Shown: positions 1 through 10,982, numbered from the stretch's first letter. The stretch: DNA of 44,027 nt from Chloroflexota bacterium (GCA_005879985.1 VBIA01000162.1:1-44027), one strand, 5' to 3'. Translations and numbers: made by a program. Notes: generated from the sequence alone by a model not told the origin.

Positions 1-514
1 GTTCCTCTTCGGGTCACTGGCCATGCTGGCGGTCGGCCGCGCGGGCGGCTTGGTCGTGCAGGAGGTGCGCCGCCAGTTCCGCGAGATCAAGGGAATCATG
101 GAAGGCACCGCCAAGCCCGAGTACGGGACGGCCGTGCGCATCGTCACGGCGGCGGCGCAGCGCGAGATGATCCTGCCAGGCATCATCCCGGTGCTGGCCC
201 CGCTGGCAGTGGGCTTCATCCTCGGCCCGCGCGCGCTGGGTGGAATGCTGCTCGGCGCCATCATCACCGGGCTTTTCCTCGCCCTGCAGATGACCAGCGG
301 CGGCGCCGCCTGGGACAACGCCAAGAAATACATCGAGGAAGGCCACCTCGGCGGGAAGGGCTCAGAGGCTCATAAGGCTTCGGTGACCGGCGACACGGTC
401 GGCGATCCCAACAAGGACACGGCCGGGCCGGCGATCAACCCGATGATCAAGGTCATCAACATCATCGCGATCCTGATCGCGGCCGGGGTCGCGTCCCACT
501 CCCTGTTCCAGTAA
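1..514 (+). CDS. hppA: C-terminal part of membrane-bound proton-translocating pyrophosphatase (truncated by window start)
   Basis: Translation has the typical C-terminal H+-PPase sequence ([32 protein letters not shown]...[13 protein letters not shown]...[28 protein letters not shown]). Confidence 0.93.
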   Translation, partial: FLFGSLAMLAVGRAGGLVVQEVRRQFREIKGIMEGTAKPEYGTAVRIVTAAAQREMILPGIIPVLAPLAVGFILGPRALGGMLLGAIITGLFLALQMTSGGAAWDNAKKYIEEGHLGGKGSEAHKASVTGDTVGDPNKDTAGPAINPMIKVINIIAILIAAGVASHSLFQ

Positions 515-517
515 CGG

Positions 518-538
518 CCCTGTCCCTCCGGGACAGGG
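518..538. terminator. Hairpin CCCTGTCCC-TCC-GGGACAGGG just after hppA stop; likely terminator
   Basis: Perfect 9-bp stem with 3-nt loop 4 bp after the stop codon; no strong U tract. Confidence 0.55.
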
Positions 539-580
539 TTAGGATGAGGGCGGCCTTAGACTCTTCTTCGGAAGGTCGAC

Positions 581-910
581 GTGGACGACTACCAGAAGGA
601 GATCGCCGACCTGGAGCGCCAGCTCGAGCAGCTCGTTGAAGCGGAAGGCGACGCCAAGACCATCGCCGAGCTGACCATGCAGCTCGACATCCTGAAGGCG
701 ATCTACACGCGCGCGACCGACCTTTACGTGCAGGGTCGCGGCGAGGAGGGCCTGCGCTTCGGGCTGCGCATCCAGGGCTACGGCGACTGGAACCTCGACA
801 ATGTGTATGCGTTCGTCTACGAGCGCTCGGTCGAGCTCGACGCGGGGGCGCACGGCGCGTTCGTCGGTGGGATCAACCAGGCTGACTTCGCGATGATGCT
901 CAACTCTTAG
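581..910 (+). CDS. Small uncharacterised protein with predicted coiled-coil N-terminus
   Basis: 109-aa ORF MDDYQKEIADLERQLEQLVEAEGDAKTIAEL...; good codon pattern, 13 bp before the next gene. Confidence 0.65.
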   Translation: MDDYQKEIADLERQLEQLVEAEGDAKTIAELTMQLDILKAIYTRATDLYVQGRGEEGLRFGLRIQGYGDWNLDNVYAFVYERSVELDAGAHGAFVGGINQADFAMMLNS

Positions 911-923
911 GCAGGAGGGCCGC

Positions 924-2501
924 ATGGAGACTCCGCTAACGCCGCTCGAGTTCGCCCGCCGCGCCCGCAAGCTCTATGGCTATCGCGAAGCAGTCGTCGA
1001 CGGCAGCCTGCGCCTGACATACGAGCAGTTCTTCGAGCGGTGCGACCGATGGTCGGCTGCGCTGCAGGCGATGGGCGTGCGCAAAGGCGACCGGGTCGCA
1101 TACATCGCGCCGAACACGCACGAGCAGCTGGAATCGTTCTACGCGGTGCCGCAGACCGGCGCGGTCCTGGTGCCCATCAACTTCCGCCTGACCGCGGACG
1201 ACTTCGTCTACATCACATCGCATTCCGGCGCGAAGGTGCTGTGCGTGCACCCGGACTACCTCGAAGTGGTGGACGGCGTTCGAGGCCGGCTGACCGGTGT
1301 CGAGCACTTCATCAGCCTGGGAAGCGCCGGCGGCCGCAAGGGCTGGAAGGAGTACGACCCGCTGCTTGCCAAGTCAGGCCCTCGGTTTGACCGACCAGAC
1401 ATCGCTGAGAACGACCTCCTCGCTCTCAACTACACCAGCGGCACCACCGCGCGTCCGAAGGGCGTGATGATCACGCACCGCAATGCGTGGATGAACGTGA
1501 TGGACACGCTCGTCCATTTCCACATCACCGTGGACGACACCTACCTCTGGACCCTGCCGATGTTCCACGCCAACGGCTGGACGTTCGTGTGGATCATCAC
1601 GGCCGCAGGCGGACGTCACATCTGCCTGCCCAAGGTCGAGCCGGCGCGCGTCTTCGACCTGGTGCGCAGTGAGCACGTCGGCTGGCTGTGCGCTGCACCG
1701 ACCGTGCTGATATCGCTGGCCAACGCGCCCGCGAGCGCGCGCGGCGATGTGCCAAAGGGCGTGCAGGTGATCACGGCAGGCGCACCGCCGGCCGCGGCGA
1801 CCATCGAGCGGCTCGAGGGCGAGTTCGGATGGAACGTGACCCAGGTGTACGGACTGACCGAGACGTCGCCCTTCCTGACCATCTGCGAGCCGCGGCCGGA
1901 GCACGCGAAGCTGTCGCCGACTGAGCGAGGCGTGGTCAAGGCCAAGACCGGCGTCGAGATGATCGGCGCTGGCGAGATGCGCGTCGTCGACAGCGAGGGC
2001 AAGGAGGTTCCGATGGATGGCGAGCACATGGGCGAGATCGTCTTCCGCGGCAACGTCATCCTCCAGGGCTACTACCGTGACCCCGAGGCGACGGAGAAGG
2101 TGATGGCCGGCGGGTGGTTCCACACCGGCGACGCCGCGGTCGTGCACCCCGACGGCTACGTCGAGATCCGCGACCGCATCAAGGACGTCATCATCTCCGG
2201 CGGAGAGAACATCTCCTCGATCGAGGTCGAGGGCGTGCTGCTGCGCCACCCGGCCGTGCAGGAGGCGGCGATCGTCGGGCTGCCGCACGAGAAGTGGGGA
2301 GAGGCGCCCTTCGCGTTCGTGGTGCTGAAGTCGGGCGCCACCGCCACCGAAAAGGAGCTGATCGACTACACGCGCGAGCGCCTGGCGCATTTCAAAGCGC
2401 CGCACGGCGTCTCGTTCGTGAATGAGCTGCCCAAGACCGCGACCGGGAAGATCCAGAAGTTCGTGCTGAGGAAGGGCGCGGCCGCGATAGTCCGCCAGTA
2501 G
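924..2501 (+). CDS. AMP-dependent acyl-CoA synthetase/ligase (fatty-acyl-CoA ligase family)
   Basis: LNYTSGTTARPKGVMITHRN, YGLTETSP, GWFHTGD, DRIKDVIISGGENISSIEVE, KTATGKIQK motifs. Confidence 0.93.
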   Translation: METPLTPLEFARRARKLYGYREAVVDGSLRLTYEQFFERCDRWSAALQAMGVRKGDRVAYIAPNTHEQLESFYAVPQTGAVLVPINFRLTADDFVYITSHSGAKVLCVHPDYLEVVDGVRGRLTGVEHFISLGSAGGRKGWKEYDPLLAKSGPRFDRPDIAENDLLALNYTSGTTARPKGVMITHRNAWMNVMDTLVHFHITVDDTYLWTLPMFHANGWTFVWIITAAGGRHICLPKVEPARVFDLVRSEHVGWLCAAPTVLISLANAPASARGDVPKGVQVITAGAPPAAATIERLEGEFGWNVTQVYGLTETSPFLTICEPRPEHAKLSPTERGVVKAKTGVEMIGAGEMRVVDSEGKEVPMDGEHMGEIVFRGNVILQGYYRDPEATEKVMAGGWFHTGDAAVVHPDGYVEIRDRIKDVIISGGENISSIEVEGVLLRHPAVQEAAIVGLPHEKWGEAPFAFVVLKSGATATEKELIDYTRERLAHFKAPHGVSFVNELPKTATGKIQKFVLRKGAAAIVRQ

Positions 2502-2513
2502 GCGAACCCTCCG

Positions 2514-2566
2514 GTTGTATACAGAGGCGCGTTATTTCGCGCAGATTTCCTTCGTCTGTATACAAA
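2514..2566. repeat. Paired-palindrome intergenic element A (TTGTATACAGA ... TCTGTATACAA)
   Basis: TGTATACA palindromes at 2516-2523 and 2557-2564 (41-bp period), with inner GCGCG-TTATTT-CGCGC hairpin; lies between convergent gene ends. Confidence 0.75.
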
Positions 2567-2570
2567 CTCG

Positions 2571-2876
2571 CTACCACCACGCCCGCCGGCGGGCGACCCG
2601 GGCGTAGTAGCGGTCCTCGAGCCCGCCGATCGGGGGCAGCAGATACAGCGAGCCCAGGAGGCGCCAGCCGCCGCCCAGCTCGCGGAGAACCCGGTTCACG
2701 GCTGCCGCCCCGACGAACCGCCGCCCGCCTGGCTCGGTGGCGACCAGCGCGGGCGCGTCCGCCAGGCCGACGAGCTCGATCCGGCGGTCGGGGTCGTGGC
2801 GCTGGACCCAGCGCGACCGGCGAATTCAAAAGTCGCACGCGCCGTCGTACACCAGGGTTAGCCGGGCATCCGCCAC
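2571..2876 (-). CDS. DCC-family (DUF393) thiol-disulfide oxidoreductase-like protein with in-frame TGA; candidate selenoprotein (Cys14-x-x-Sec17)
   Basis: Read-through from GTG 2876: MADARLTLVYDGACDF(U)IRRSRWVQRHDPDRRIELVGLADAPALVATEPGGRRFVGAAAVNRVLRELGGGWRLLGSLYLLPPIGGLEDRYYARVARRRAWW*. YDGxCxFC motif, GGxWRL and terminal ARxRxxW typical of the DCC family; the only internal stop is TGA at 2826-2828, at the second Cys position. Confidence 0.7.
2792..2818 (-). promoter_or_regulatory. Bacterial SECIS-like hairpin downstream of the TGA codon
   Basis: Minus-strand GGTCG-CGCTG-[GGTC]-CAGCG-CCA-CGACC: 10 bp in two segments with a 3-nt bulge; apical loop GGUC starts 17 nt after UGA. Confidence 0.5.
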
Positions 2877-2900
2877 AAGCCGAAACTACACTCTCGGAAG

Positions 2901-4460
2901 ATGAGCCGCCTCGACCTGCCCGAGCACTACAACGTCGCCTCCGACCTGCTCCAGCGCAACCTCAAGGCCGGGAGGGGCAAGAAGGTCGCTATCAATCACG
3001 CGGGCGGCGAGGTCACGTACGACGAGCTGCACCGCCTGGCAGCAGGTGCGGGCCGCGCCCTCCTCGACCACGGCGTCCGGCGCGAGGAGCGCGTTCTCAT
3101 CGCCGCTTACGACGCACCGGGCTGGGTGGCTGCGTTCCTCGGCGCGGGCCTCATCGGCGCGGTGCCGGTGCCGGTCAACCCCCTGCTGCAGCGGTCCGAG
3201 GACTATGACCACTTCATCGAGGATTCGCTGGCGCGCGTGATCGTGGTCGACGGCAACACCGACGAGAAGCTCAAGGCGGCCGCGGACAGGGCGCACGCCA
3301 GGCCGCGCATCGTGCGCACCGATCACATCCAGCCGAGTGACGAGCTGACGCCGGCGGCGACGCGCCGCGACGACATGGCCTTCTGGCTCTACAGCTCGGG
3401 ATCGACCGGCAAGCCGAAGGCGGTCGTGCACCTGCAGCACGACATCCCGTACACATGCGTCACCTACGCGGAGCAGGTGCTGGGGATCAAGGAGTCCGAC
3501 ACCACGTTTTCGACCACTGGACTCTTCCACGCGTACGGCTTCGGCAACAACCTGACGTTTCCGTACTGGTTCGGCGCGTCGACGGTGCTTCACGCCGGTC
3601 GCAACACGCCGCAGACCGTGCTCGACACCATCGAGAATCGCAAGCCGACACTGTTCTTCTCCGCGCCGACTCTCTACAACGCCATCCTCAACTTCGAAGG
3701 CTCGAAGCAGCGCGACCTCTCGTCGATCCGCCACTGCGTGGCCGCTGCGGAGTCGCTGCCCGCCGAGGTGTGGAAGCGCTGGAAGGAGGCCTACGGCCTG
3801 ACCATAATCGACGGCGTCGGCTCGACCGAGATGCTGCACATCTACTGCTCGAACCGAGTCGACGACGTGAGGCCTGGCTCGAGCGGCAAGCCGGTGCCCG
3901 GCTACGAGCTCAAGATCCTCGACCCCGACGGCAAGCCAGTGCCCGTCGGAGAGGCGGGCGATCTCTACGTCAAGGGCGACAGCGCGCTGGCGCTGTATTG
4001 GGCGCAGCACGAGAAGTCGAAGCGAAGCATCCTCGGCGACTGGTTCTTCAGCGGCGACCGGTACCGAGTCGACGAGGACGGGTACCACTGGTACGAGGGC
4101 CGCTCCGACGACATGATCAAGGTGAGCGGGCTGTGGGTCTCGCCGATCGAGATCGAATCGGTCCTGCTCGAGCACAAGGCGGTGGCGGAAAGCGCGGTGG
4201 TCGGAATCAGCGTCGATGGGTTCACCAGGATCAAGGCCTTCGTCATCGCGCGCCCGGACGCGGTGACCGGCGACGCGCTGGTGGCGGAGCTGCAGGAGCA
4301 CTGCAAGTCGCGCCTCCAGCGATTCCAGTACCCGCACATGATCGAGTTCGTCACCGAGCTGCCGAAGACGGTGACCGGCAAGATCCAGCGCTACAAGCTG
4401 CGCGAGCAATCAGTAAGTCCCAACCCGGTCGCGCAGCGCAAGGAAACCGCCCCTGCCTAA
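2901..4460 (+). CDS. Benzoate-CoA ligase family acyl-CoA synthetase
   Basis: WLYSSGSTGKPKAVVH, GSTEMLHIYCSN, DWFFSGDRY, GRSDDMIKVSGLWVSPIEIE, KTVTGKIQRYKLR; PEHYNVASDLLQRN N-terminus typical of the family. Confidence 0.9.
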   Translation: MSRLDLPEHYNVASDLLQRNLKAGRGKKVAINHAGGEVTYDELHRLAAGAGRALLDHGVRREERVLIAAYDAPGWVAAFLGAGLIGAVPVPVNPLLQRSEDYDHFIEDSLARVIVVDGNTDEKLKAAADRAHARPRIVRTDHIQPSDELTPAATRRDDMAFWLYSSGSTGKPKAVVHLQHDIPYTCVTYAEQVLGIKESDTTFSTTGLFHAYGFGNNLTFPYWFGASTVLHAGRNTPQTVLDTIENRKPTLFFSAPTLYNAILNFEGSKQRDLSSIRHCVAAAESLPAEVWKRWKEAYGLTIIDGVGSTEMLHIYCSNRVDDVRPGSSGKPVPGYELKILDPDGKPVPVGEAGDLYVKGDSALALYWAQHEKSKRSILGDWFFSGDRYRVDEDGYHWYEGRSDDMIKVSGLWVSPIEIESVLLEHKAVAESAVVGISVDGFTRIKAFVIARPDAVTGDALVAELQEHCKSRLQRFQYPHMIEFVTELPKTVTGKIQRYKLREQSVSPNPVAQRKETAPA

Positions 4461-5484
4461 GCACATCGCGGTGGTGCCGTGCGACGGCGCGGGCAAAGAG
4501 GTAGTGCCCGAGGCCGTCAAGGTGCTGCGCGCTGCCGGCGCCGACTTCGAGTTCGAAGAGCTCGACATCAACGCCGACGCCTACCTGCGCGACGGAGTGC
4601 CGATCCCCGCCGATGCCTGGAAGAAGCTGGCCGCCGCGGACGCCATCCTCTTCGGCGCCGTCGGCGATCCGCGCGTCCCGGATCCCAACTACCTGGCAGG
4701 AGTCCTGCTGCGCCTGAGGTTCGAGCTCGACCTCTACGTCAACCTGAGGCCCGCGAAGCTGTATGACGACCGGCTGTCACCGCTGCGTCGCGAGGAGCGC
4801 CGGCATATCGACCTGATGGTCGTTCGCGAGAACACCGAGGGCGCCTACGTCGGAATGGGAGGCCGCTTCAAGAAGGGCACCGCCGACGAGGTCGCGATCC
4901 AGGAGGACGTGAACACCCATCTCGGCGTCATGCGCATCATCGAGCACGCGTTCCAGATCGCGAAGAACGAGGTCGTGATGGTCGACAAGTCCAACGCGAT
5001 GACCTTCGCGGGCGGCTTGTGGCAGGAACGCTGGAAGGACGTCGCGCGTGCTCATCCGGCCATCAAGACCCGCCATCTCTTCGTCGATGCCGCCGCCATG
5101 CAGCTCGTCAAGGACCCGAGTCAGTTCGACGTCATCGTCACGAGCAACCTGTTCGGCGACGTCCTCAGCGACCTCACCGCCGAGCTCGTGGGAGGCATGG
5201 GCATCGCGCCGTCCGCCAACATCAACCCGAAGACCGGTCGCGGCCTGTTCGAGCCCGTCCACGGGACGGCGCCGGACATCGCCGGCAAGGGCCTCGTGAA
5301 CCCGATCGGGGCCATCTTGAGCGCCGGTATGATGGTCCAACACCTGGGTCATCACGAAATGGCAAGCGCGATCGAGGGGGCGGTCGAATCGGCCATTCGC
5401 GCGGGTGAGTGCACGCGCGACGTGGGCGGCAACCTTTCCACCTCCCAGGCCGGTGACGCTGTGGTCAAGAGACTCAGGGACTAG
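4453..5484 (+). CDS. leuB: Isocitrate/isopropylmalate dehydrogenase family (LeuB-like); probable CTG start overlapping upstream stop
   Basis: L(M)PKHIAVVPCDGAGKEVVPEAVKV...MVVRENTEGAYVGMGG...DVIVTSNLFGDVLSDLTAELVGGMGIAPSANIN..LFEPVHGTAPDIAGKGLVNPIGAILS. Track start GTG 4471 would cut the first beta strand. Confidence 0.88.
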   Translation: MPKHIAVVPCDGAGKEVVPEAVKVLRAAGADFEFEELDINADAYLRDGVPIPADAWKKLAAADAILFGAVGDPRVPDPNYLAGVLLRLRFELDLYVNLRPAKLYDDRLSPLRREERRHIDLMVVRENTEGAYVGMGGRFKKGTADEVAIQEDVNTHLGVMRIIEHAFQIAKNEVVMVDKSNAMTFAGGLWQERWKDVARAHPAIKTRHLFVDAAAMQLVKDPSQFDVIVTSNLFGDVLSDLTAELVGGMGIAPSANINPKTGRGLFEPVHGTAPDIAGKGLVNPIGAILSAGMMVQHLGHHEMASAIEGAVESAIRAGECTRDVGGNLSTSQAGDAVVKRLRD

Positions 5485-5490
5485 ACAGAA

Positions 5491-6684
<1,194 letters not shown>

Positions 6685-6698
6685 CTCCCATCCCTGCG

Positions 6699-6751
6699 TT
6701 CGTGCACAAAAACGGGTTATCACGGCGGAATTCCCCGCGTTTGTGCACAAA
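6699..6751. repeat. Paired-palindrome intergenic element B (TTCGTGCACAAA ... TTTGTGCACAAA)
   Basis: GTGCAC cores at 6702 and 6743 (41-bp period); spacer shares about 18/33 positions with element A by manual alignment. Confidence 0.75.
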
Positions 6752-6769
6752 AAAGGGTTTCAAACAATG

Positions 6770-7309
<540 letters not shown>

Positions 7310-7311
7310 CG

Positions 7312-8706
7312 GTGGACGGCTCTAAACCCGTCGACCTGCAGGAGCCGCTCGAAGAGCTTGCCCGCGACCCTACCCTCTTCAGCCACGACCTGAAGTTCCC
7401 GCCGGCGGACCGAATCCGCGTCTACGACGACACGCTGCGCGACGGCGAGCAGATGCCCGGCGTCGCGATCACGCCGAAGGACAAGTACGAGCTCGCGCGC
7501 ATGCTCTCGGACATCGGCGTCCACATCATGGACGTCGGATTCCCATACGTCTCCGAGGGCGAGCGCGAAACGCTGCGGCTCGTGCTCGAAGGCCGCAAGC
7601 GTGGCGAGCTGAGGCCAGACCTCGAGGTCGTCTGCATGATGCGCAGCACCAAGGGCGACATCGACGCGACCATGCAGGTGATCGATTCGCTCGGCCACAA
7701 GCGCGACGAGGTGACCTACTTCGTCTTTACGTCGGCCTCCGACCTGCACGTGAAGTACAAGCTCGGCAAGACGCTGCTTCACCGCGAGGGCATCCCCGAA
7801 TCTGAATGGCTCGAGCTGCCCGTCTCCCACTACCGGGAAGCGAACCTCCGGATGATGTGCGAGGCGATCGCGTACGCGCGCTCGCAGGGCGCCACGTCGA
7901 TCGAGTTCGGCGGGGAAGACGGAAGCCGCGCCGATGTCGACTACATCGCCGAGATCCACCGCGAGGGCCTGAAGGCCGGAGGCACGAGGCCCTCGACGCC
8001 CGACACGGTCGGCTGCTACTCGCCCTATGCCGTTCGCGAGTACATCCCGAAGATCAAGGCCGCCGCGCCCGACGCGCCGCTCGTTGTGCACTTCCACAAC
8101 GACCTGGGCATCGGTGCGTGGAACACCGTGACCGCGCTGGGCTCAGGCGCCGAGGTGTTCACCACGAGCGTCAACGGAATCGGCGAGCGCACCGGCAACG
8201 CGCCGATGCACCAGGTGCTGCTGCAGCTGCGCTACCTGTTCGGCATCGAGATCCCAAATTTCAAATACGAGAAGCTGCGCGACCTCGCACGTCACCTGGA
8301 GCGCGTCAGCGGCATACCCGTGCAGCCGACCGAACCCGGCATCGGTCTCAACGTCTTCTCACACGAGTCGGGCATACACACTGCGGGCATGCTCATCCAT
8401 CCGGCGATTTACCAGTTCATCCCGCCCGCCGACATGGGGGCGAAGGTCGAGTACGTCTACGGCAAGCACTCGGGCGCGGTGGTCGTCGAGCACGCGCTGC
8501 GCGGCGCCGGCATCACGCCCGAACCCAAGCTGGTTGCGCGCGTTCTCGAAGAGGTGAAGCGGATCCGTGAAGAGCGTGCGGAGCGCGCGGACTTCTCCGA
8601 GTTCCACCGCAATTACTACGAGCACCTCGGCCATCTGGGCCTGACCGCGGCGGAAGTCGTCGACATCGCGCGCGCCATCTCGGCCGACTCGAGTGCCAGG
8701 GGCTGA
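7312..8706 (+). CDS. 2-isopropylmalate/homocitrate synthase family protein without a LeuA-type regulatory C-terminal domain
   Basis: RIRVYDDTLRDGEQMPGV...VVHFHNDLGIGAWNT...VNGIGERTGNAP...HESGIHTAGMLIHP...YGKHSGAVVVEHAL; about 464 aa from GTG 7312. Confidence 0.88.
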   Translation: MDGSKPVDLQEPLEELARDPTLFSHDLKFPPADRIRVYDDTLRDGEQMPGVAITPKDKYELARMLSDIGVHIMDVGFPYVSEGERETLRLVLEGRKRGELRPDLEVVCMMRSTKGDIDATMQVIDSLGHKRDEVTYFVFTSASDLHVKYKLGKTLLHREGIPESEWLELPVSHYREANLRMMCEAIAYARSQGATSIEFGGEDGSRADVDYIAEIHREGLKAGGTRPSTPDTVGCYSPYAVREYIPKIKAAAPDAPLVVHFHNDLGIGAWNTVTALGSGAEVFTTSVNGIGERTGNAPMHQVLLQLRYLFGIEIPNFKYEKLRDLARHLERVSGIPVQPTEPGIGLNVFSHESGIHTAGMLIHPAIYQFIPPADMGAKVEYVYGKHSGAVVVEHALRGAGITPEPKLVARVLEEVKRIREERAERADFSEFHRNYYEHLGHLGLTAAEVVDIARAISADSSARG

Positions 8707-9692
8707 TGGCGACCACCACGGCGAAGGACACGGCCACAAAAGAGGAATACCTGCAGCTGCATCGCTGGATGTGCATGGCCAAGGCGCTCGACGACCGCAT
8801 GCACATCCTTGTCAAGCAGGGTCGCGCGCCGTTCGTCGGCTCGAGCCGCGGCCATGAAGGTATCCAGGTCGCGTCCACCGCGGCGCTCAGCCCGGACGAC
8901 TGGCTCGTGCCTCACTACCGCGGGCTGGCCAACGCGATCGTGCGCGGCTTGACGATGAAGGAATGGATGCTGGCCGTCTTCGCCAAGGCGGGCGACCCGC
9001 TGTCGGCGGGCCGCAACATCCCTGGCGGGTGCTACAGCTACCACCGGCTGAACATCGCGCCGGTGTCGCAGGTGGTGGCGAGCTGGGTCCCCAAGGCGGC
9101 GGGCATCGCCTACGCGGCCAAGCTGCGCGGCGAGGGCACGGTGACGCTCTGCACTTTCGGCGACGGCGCGACCAGCCAGGGCGCCTTCCACGAGGGCGTG
9201 AACTTCGCCGCCGTGCACAAACTGCCGGTCGTCTTCGTCTGCGAGAACAACGGCTACGCGATCTCGGTGCCGCTCCGACTGCAGATGCAGAACCCGAACG
9301 TCGCCGAGCGCGCCGCGGGCTACGGCATGGCCGGCGAGACCGTGGACGGCACCGACGTGCCGGCGTCATTCGCTACGTGCCGGGAGGCGGTCGCTCGCGC
9401 TCGCCGGGGCGAGGGGCCGACGCTCATCGATGCCAAGATCTGGCGCCTCAACTCGCACACCTCCGAGGACAACCAGGTGAAGTACCGCGGGACGGAGGAG
9501 ATCGCCGAAGCCGCCCGGCACGACCCGATCTCGCGCTTCAACGGCTGGCTCATCGATCGGGGTTGGCTGACCGCCGAGGAAGCCGCCGTGGTGCAGAAGC
9601 GGTACGACGAGGAGGCTTCGGAGGCCGCGGACTGGGCGGAGCAGCAGCCCGACCCGGCTCCAGACGACGCCCTGAAAAACGTTTTTGCCTGA
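8706..9692 (+). CDS. Thiamine-PP-dependent 2-oxoacid dehydrogenase E1 component, alpha subunit
   Basis: LVPHYRGLANAIVRGL...GDGATSQGAFHEGVNFAAVHKLPVVFVCENNGYAISVP...WRLNSHTSEDNQVKYRG. No E1-beta follows. Confidence 0.9.
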   Translation: MATTTAKDTATKEEYLQLHRWMCMAKALDDRMHILVKQGRAPFVGSSRGHEGIQVASTAALSPDDWLVPHYRGLANAIVRGLTMKEWMLAVFAKAGDPLSAGRNIPGGCYSYHRLNIAPVSQVVASWVPKAAGIAYAAKLRGEGTVTLCTFGDGATSQGAFHEGVNFAAVHKLPVVFVCENNGYAISVPLRLQMQNPNVAERAAGYGMAGETVDGTDVPASFATCREAVARARRGEGPTLIDAKIWRLNSHTSEDNQVKYRGTEEIAEAARHDPISRFNGWLIDRGWLTAEEAAVVQKRYDEEASEAADWAEQQPDPAPDDALKNVFA

Positions 9693-9730
9693 TCTGCGGG
9701 CCCGTCTTTCAAAATAGACTGACCGTCCCA

Positions 9731-10982
9731 GTGGAACCCGACGACCCCGCCGCCACCCCATCCGACGCCGAGACCAGCCAGATGCCGGCCGTGGCTCCGG
9801 ACAAATCCGAACCCGAATCTGTGGTCTGGCCCGAAGACCCATGGGTTGCGGACGGCCGAGCAGCCGACGATCCAACCCTGGAGAACGGACCCGTCGTGAC
9901 CTCGCCGGTCATTTCCACGTGGCCGGAGGGCACGGCCGGTGAGCCCTCGGTTCCCAGCCATGCAGGCATGAACCCGATCGCCGAAGACCCCGTGACGGCC
10001 CCGTTCCCGACACGGAAGGCCGCCGAGCCGTTCGAGGCCGCGGTGATGAGGACAACGCCGCCGCAGCCGGCCCCGCCGGCCGAGCCGGCGGAAGAAGTTC
10101 ACGACACGGTGCCTCCGGCCCCCGCGGCCGAGGCGGCTGCACCGATGGAGACGGAGGAGGTGGACACGGCGGACGCGGCGCTCGAAACGCTGCCGCCCGA
10201 GGTCGCCGCGGTCGAAGCATCCGAAGAGGAGAGTGCGGGTCCGTCGGCCGAGGAAGCGGTCATCGAGGCGATTGCCGAGGACGAGCCGGCGGCCGCCACC
10301 AGCGACGGACAGGCCGCCGAGGCGGACGCCGAGGAAGCCGAGCCCGTCGAGGCGGCCGAGGAAGCGGCCGTTCCGGGCGAGACGGCCGAGGAAACGCCGG
10401 TTCCGGTCGAGACGGCCGAGGAAACGCCCATCCCGGTCGAGACGACCGAGGAAACGCCCATTCCAGTCGAAGCGGCCGAGCCCGAGCCGGAACCGATGCC
10501 CGAGCCCGTGCCCGAGCCGGCGCCGATGCCCGAGCCGGAGCCGATGCCCGAGCCGGAGACCGAGCCCGAGCCCACGCCTGAACCCATGAAAGCGGAGGAG
10601 CCTGAGCCGGCTCCGCCGGTGGAGACGGCAGTGGAGCCCGCCTCGCCGGCCGCCGGGACACCGGTGTGGGCTGCGCAACCGGCGAAGCCCGCGACTTCCG
10701 CACCGGCGTCCCCGTTCGTGCCCGCAAGCCCCGCGATCCCGAGCTGGGCCCCAAACGCGCCGCGGGCGGCCGACAAGCCTCAGCCCGAGGCGCCGACCCA
10801 GTGGCCCGGCATCAACGTGCCGGCCTGGGCTCCCCAGCCGACTGCGTCGCATCCAGGCACGGCGAATCCGCTGCCCGGGGCGGGCAGCCCGTACGCCGAT
10901 CCCGTTCGAGCATCCCAGCCGGCGCCTGCACCGCCGGCAGCTGCGCCTGCACCGGCTCCCGCACCGACCGCCCGCGCGATTT
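9731..10982 (+). CDS. N-terminal Glu/Pro/Ala-rich, low-complexity part of a protein whose C-terminal domain is in another frame
   Basis: GTG 9731 VEPDDPAATPSDAETSQMPAVAP...VETAEETPVPVETAEETPIPVETTEETPIPVEAAEPEPEPMPEP...; frame becomes Arg-rich nonsense after about 10980. Confidence 0.6.
10351..10470 (+). repeat. 30-bp tandem repeat (about 4 units) encoding ETAEETP(V/I)PV-type decapeptides
   Basis: Units 10381-10410, 10411-10440, 10441-10470 near-identical; 10351-10380 degenerate. Confidence 0.85.

Noticed and set aside
2392-2838. 148-aa minus-strand ORF from the track
   Set aside because: Pro/Arg-rich nonsense frame; the real coding signal here is the TGA-containing DCC frame 2571-2876.
2886-4409. 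507-aa minus-strand ORF
   Set aside because: Antisense to the intact benzoate-CoA ligase-like gene; composition typical of a GC-rich shadow frame.
10351-10580. Possible CRISPR-like repeat array
   Set aside because: Repeats are contiguous 30-bp coding units with no spacers and keep one reading frame.
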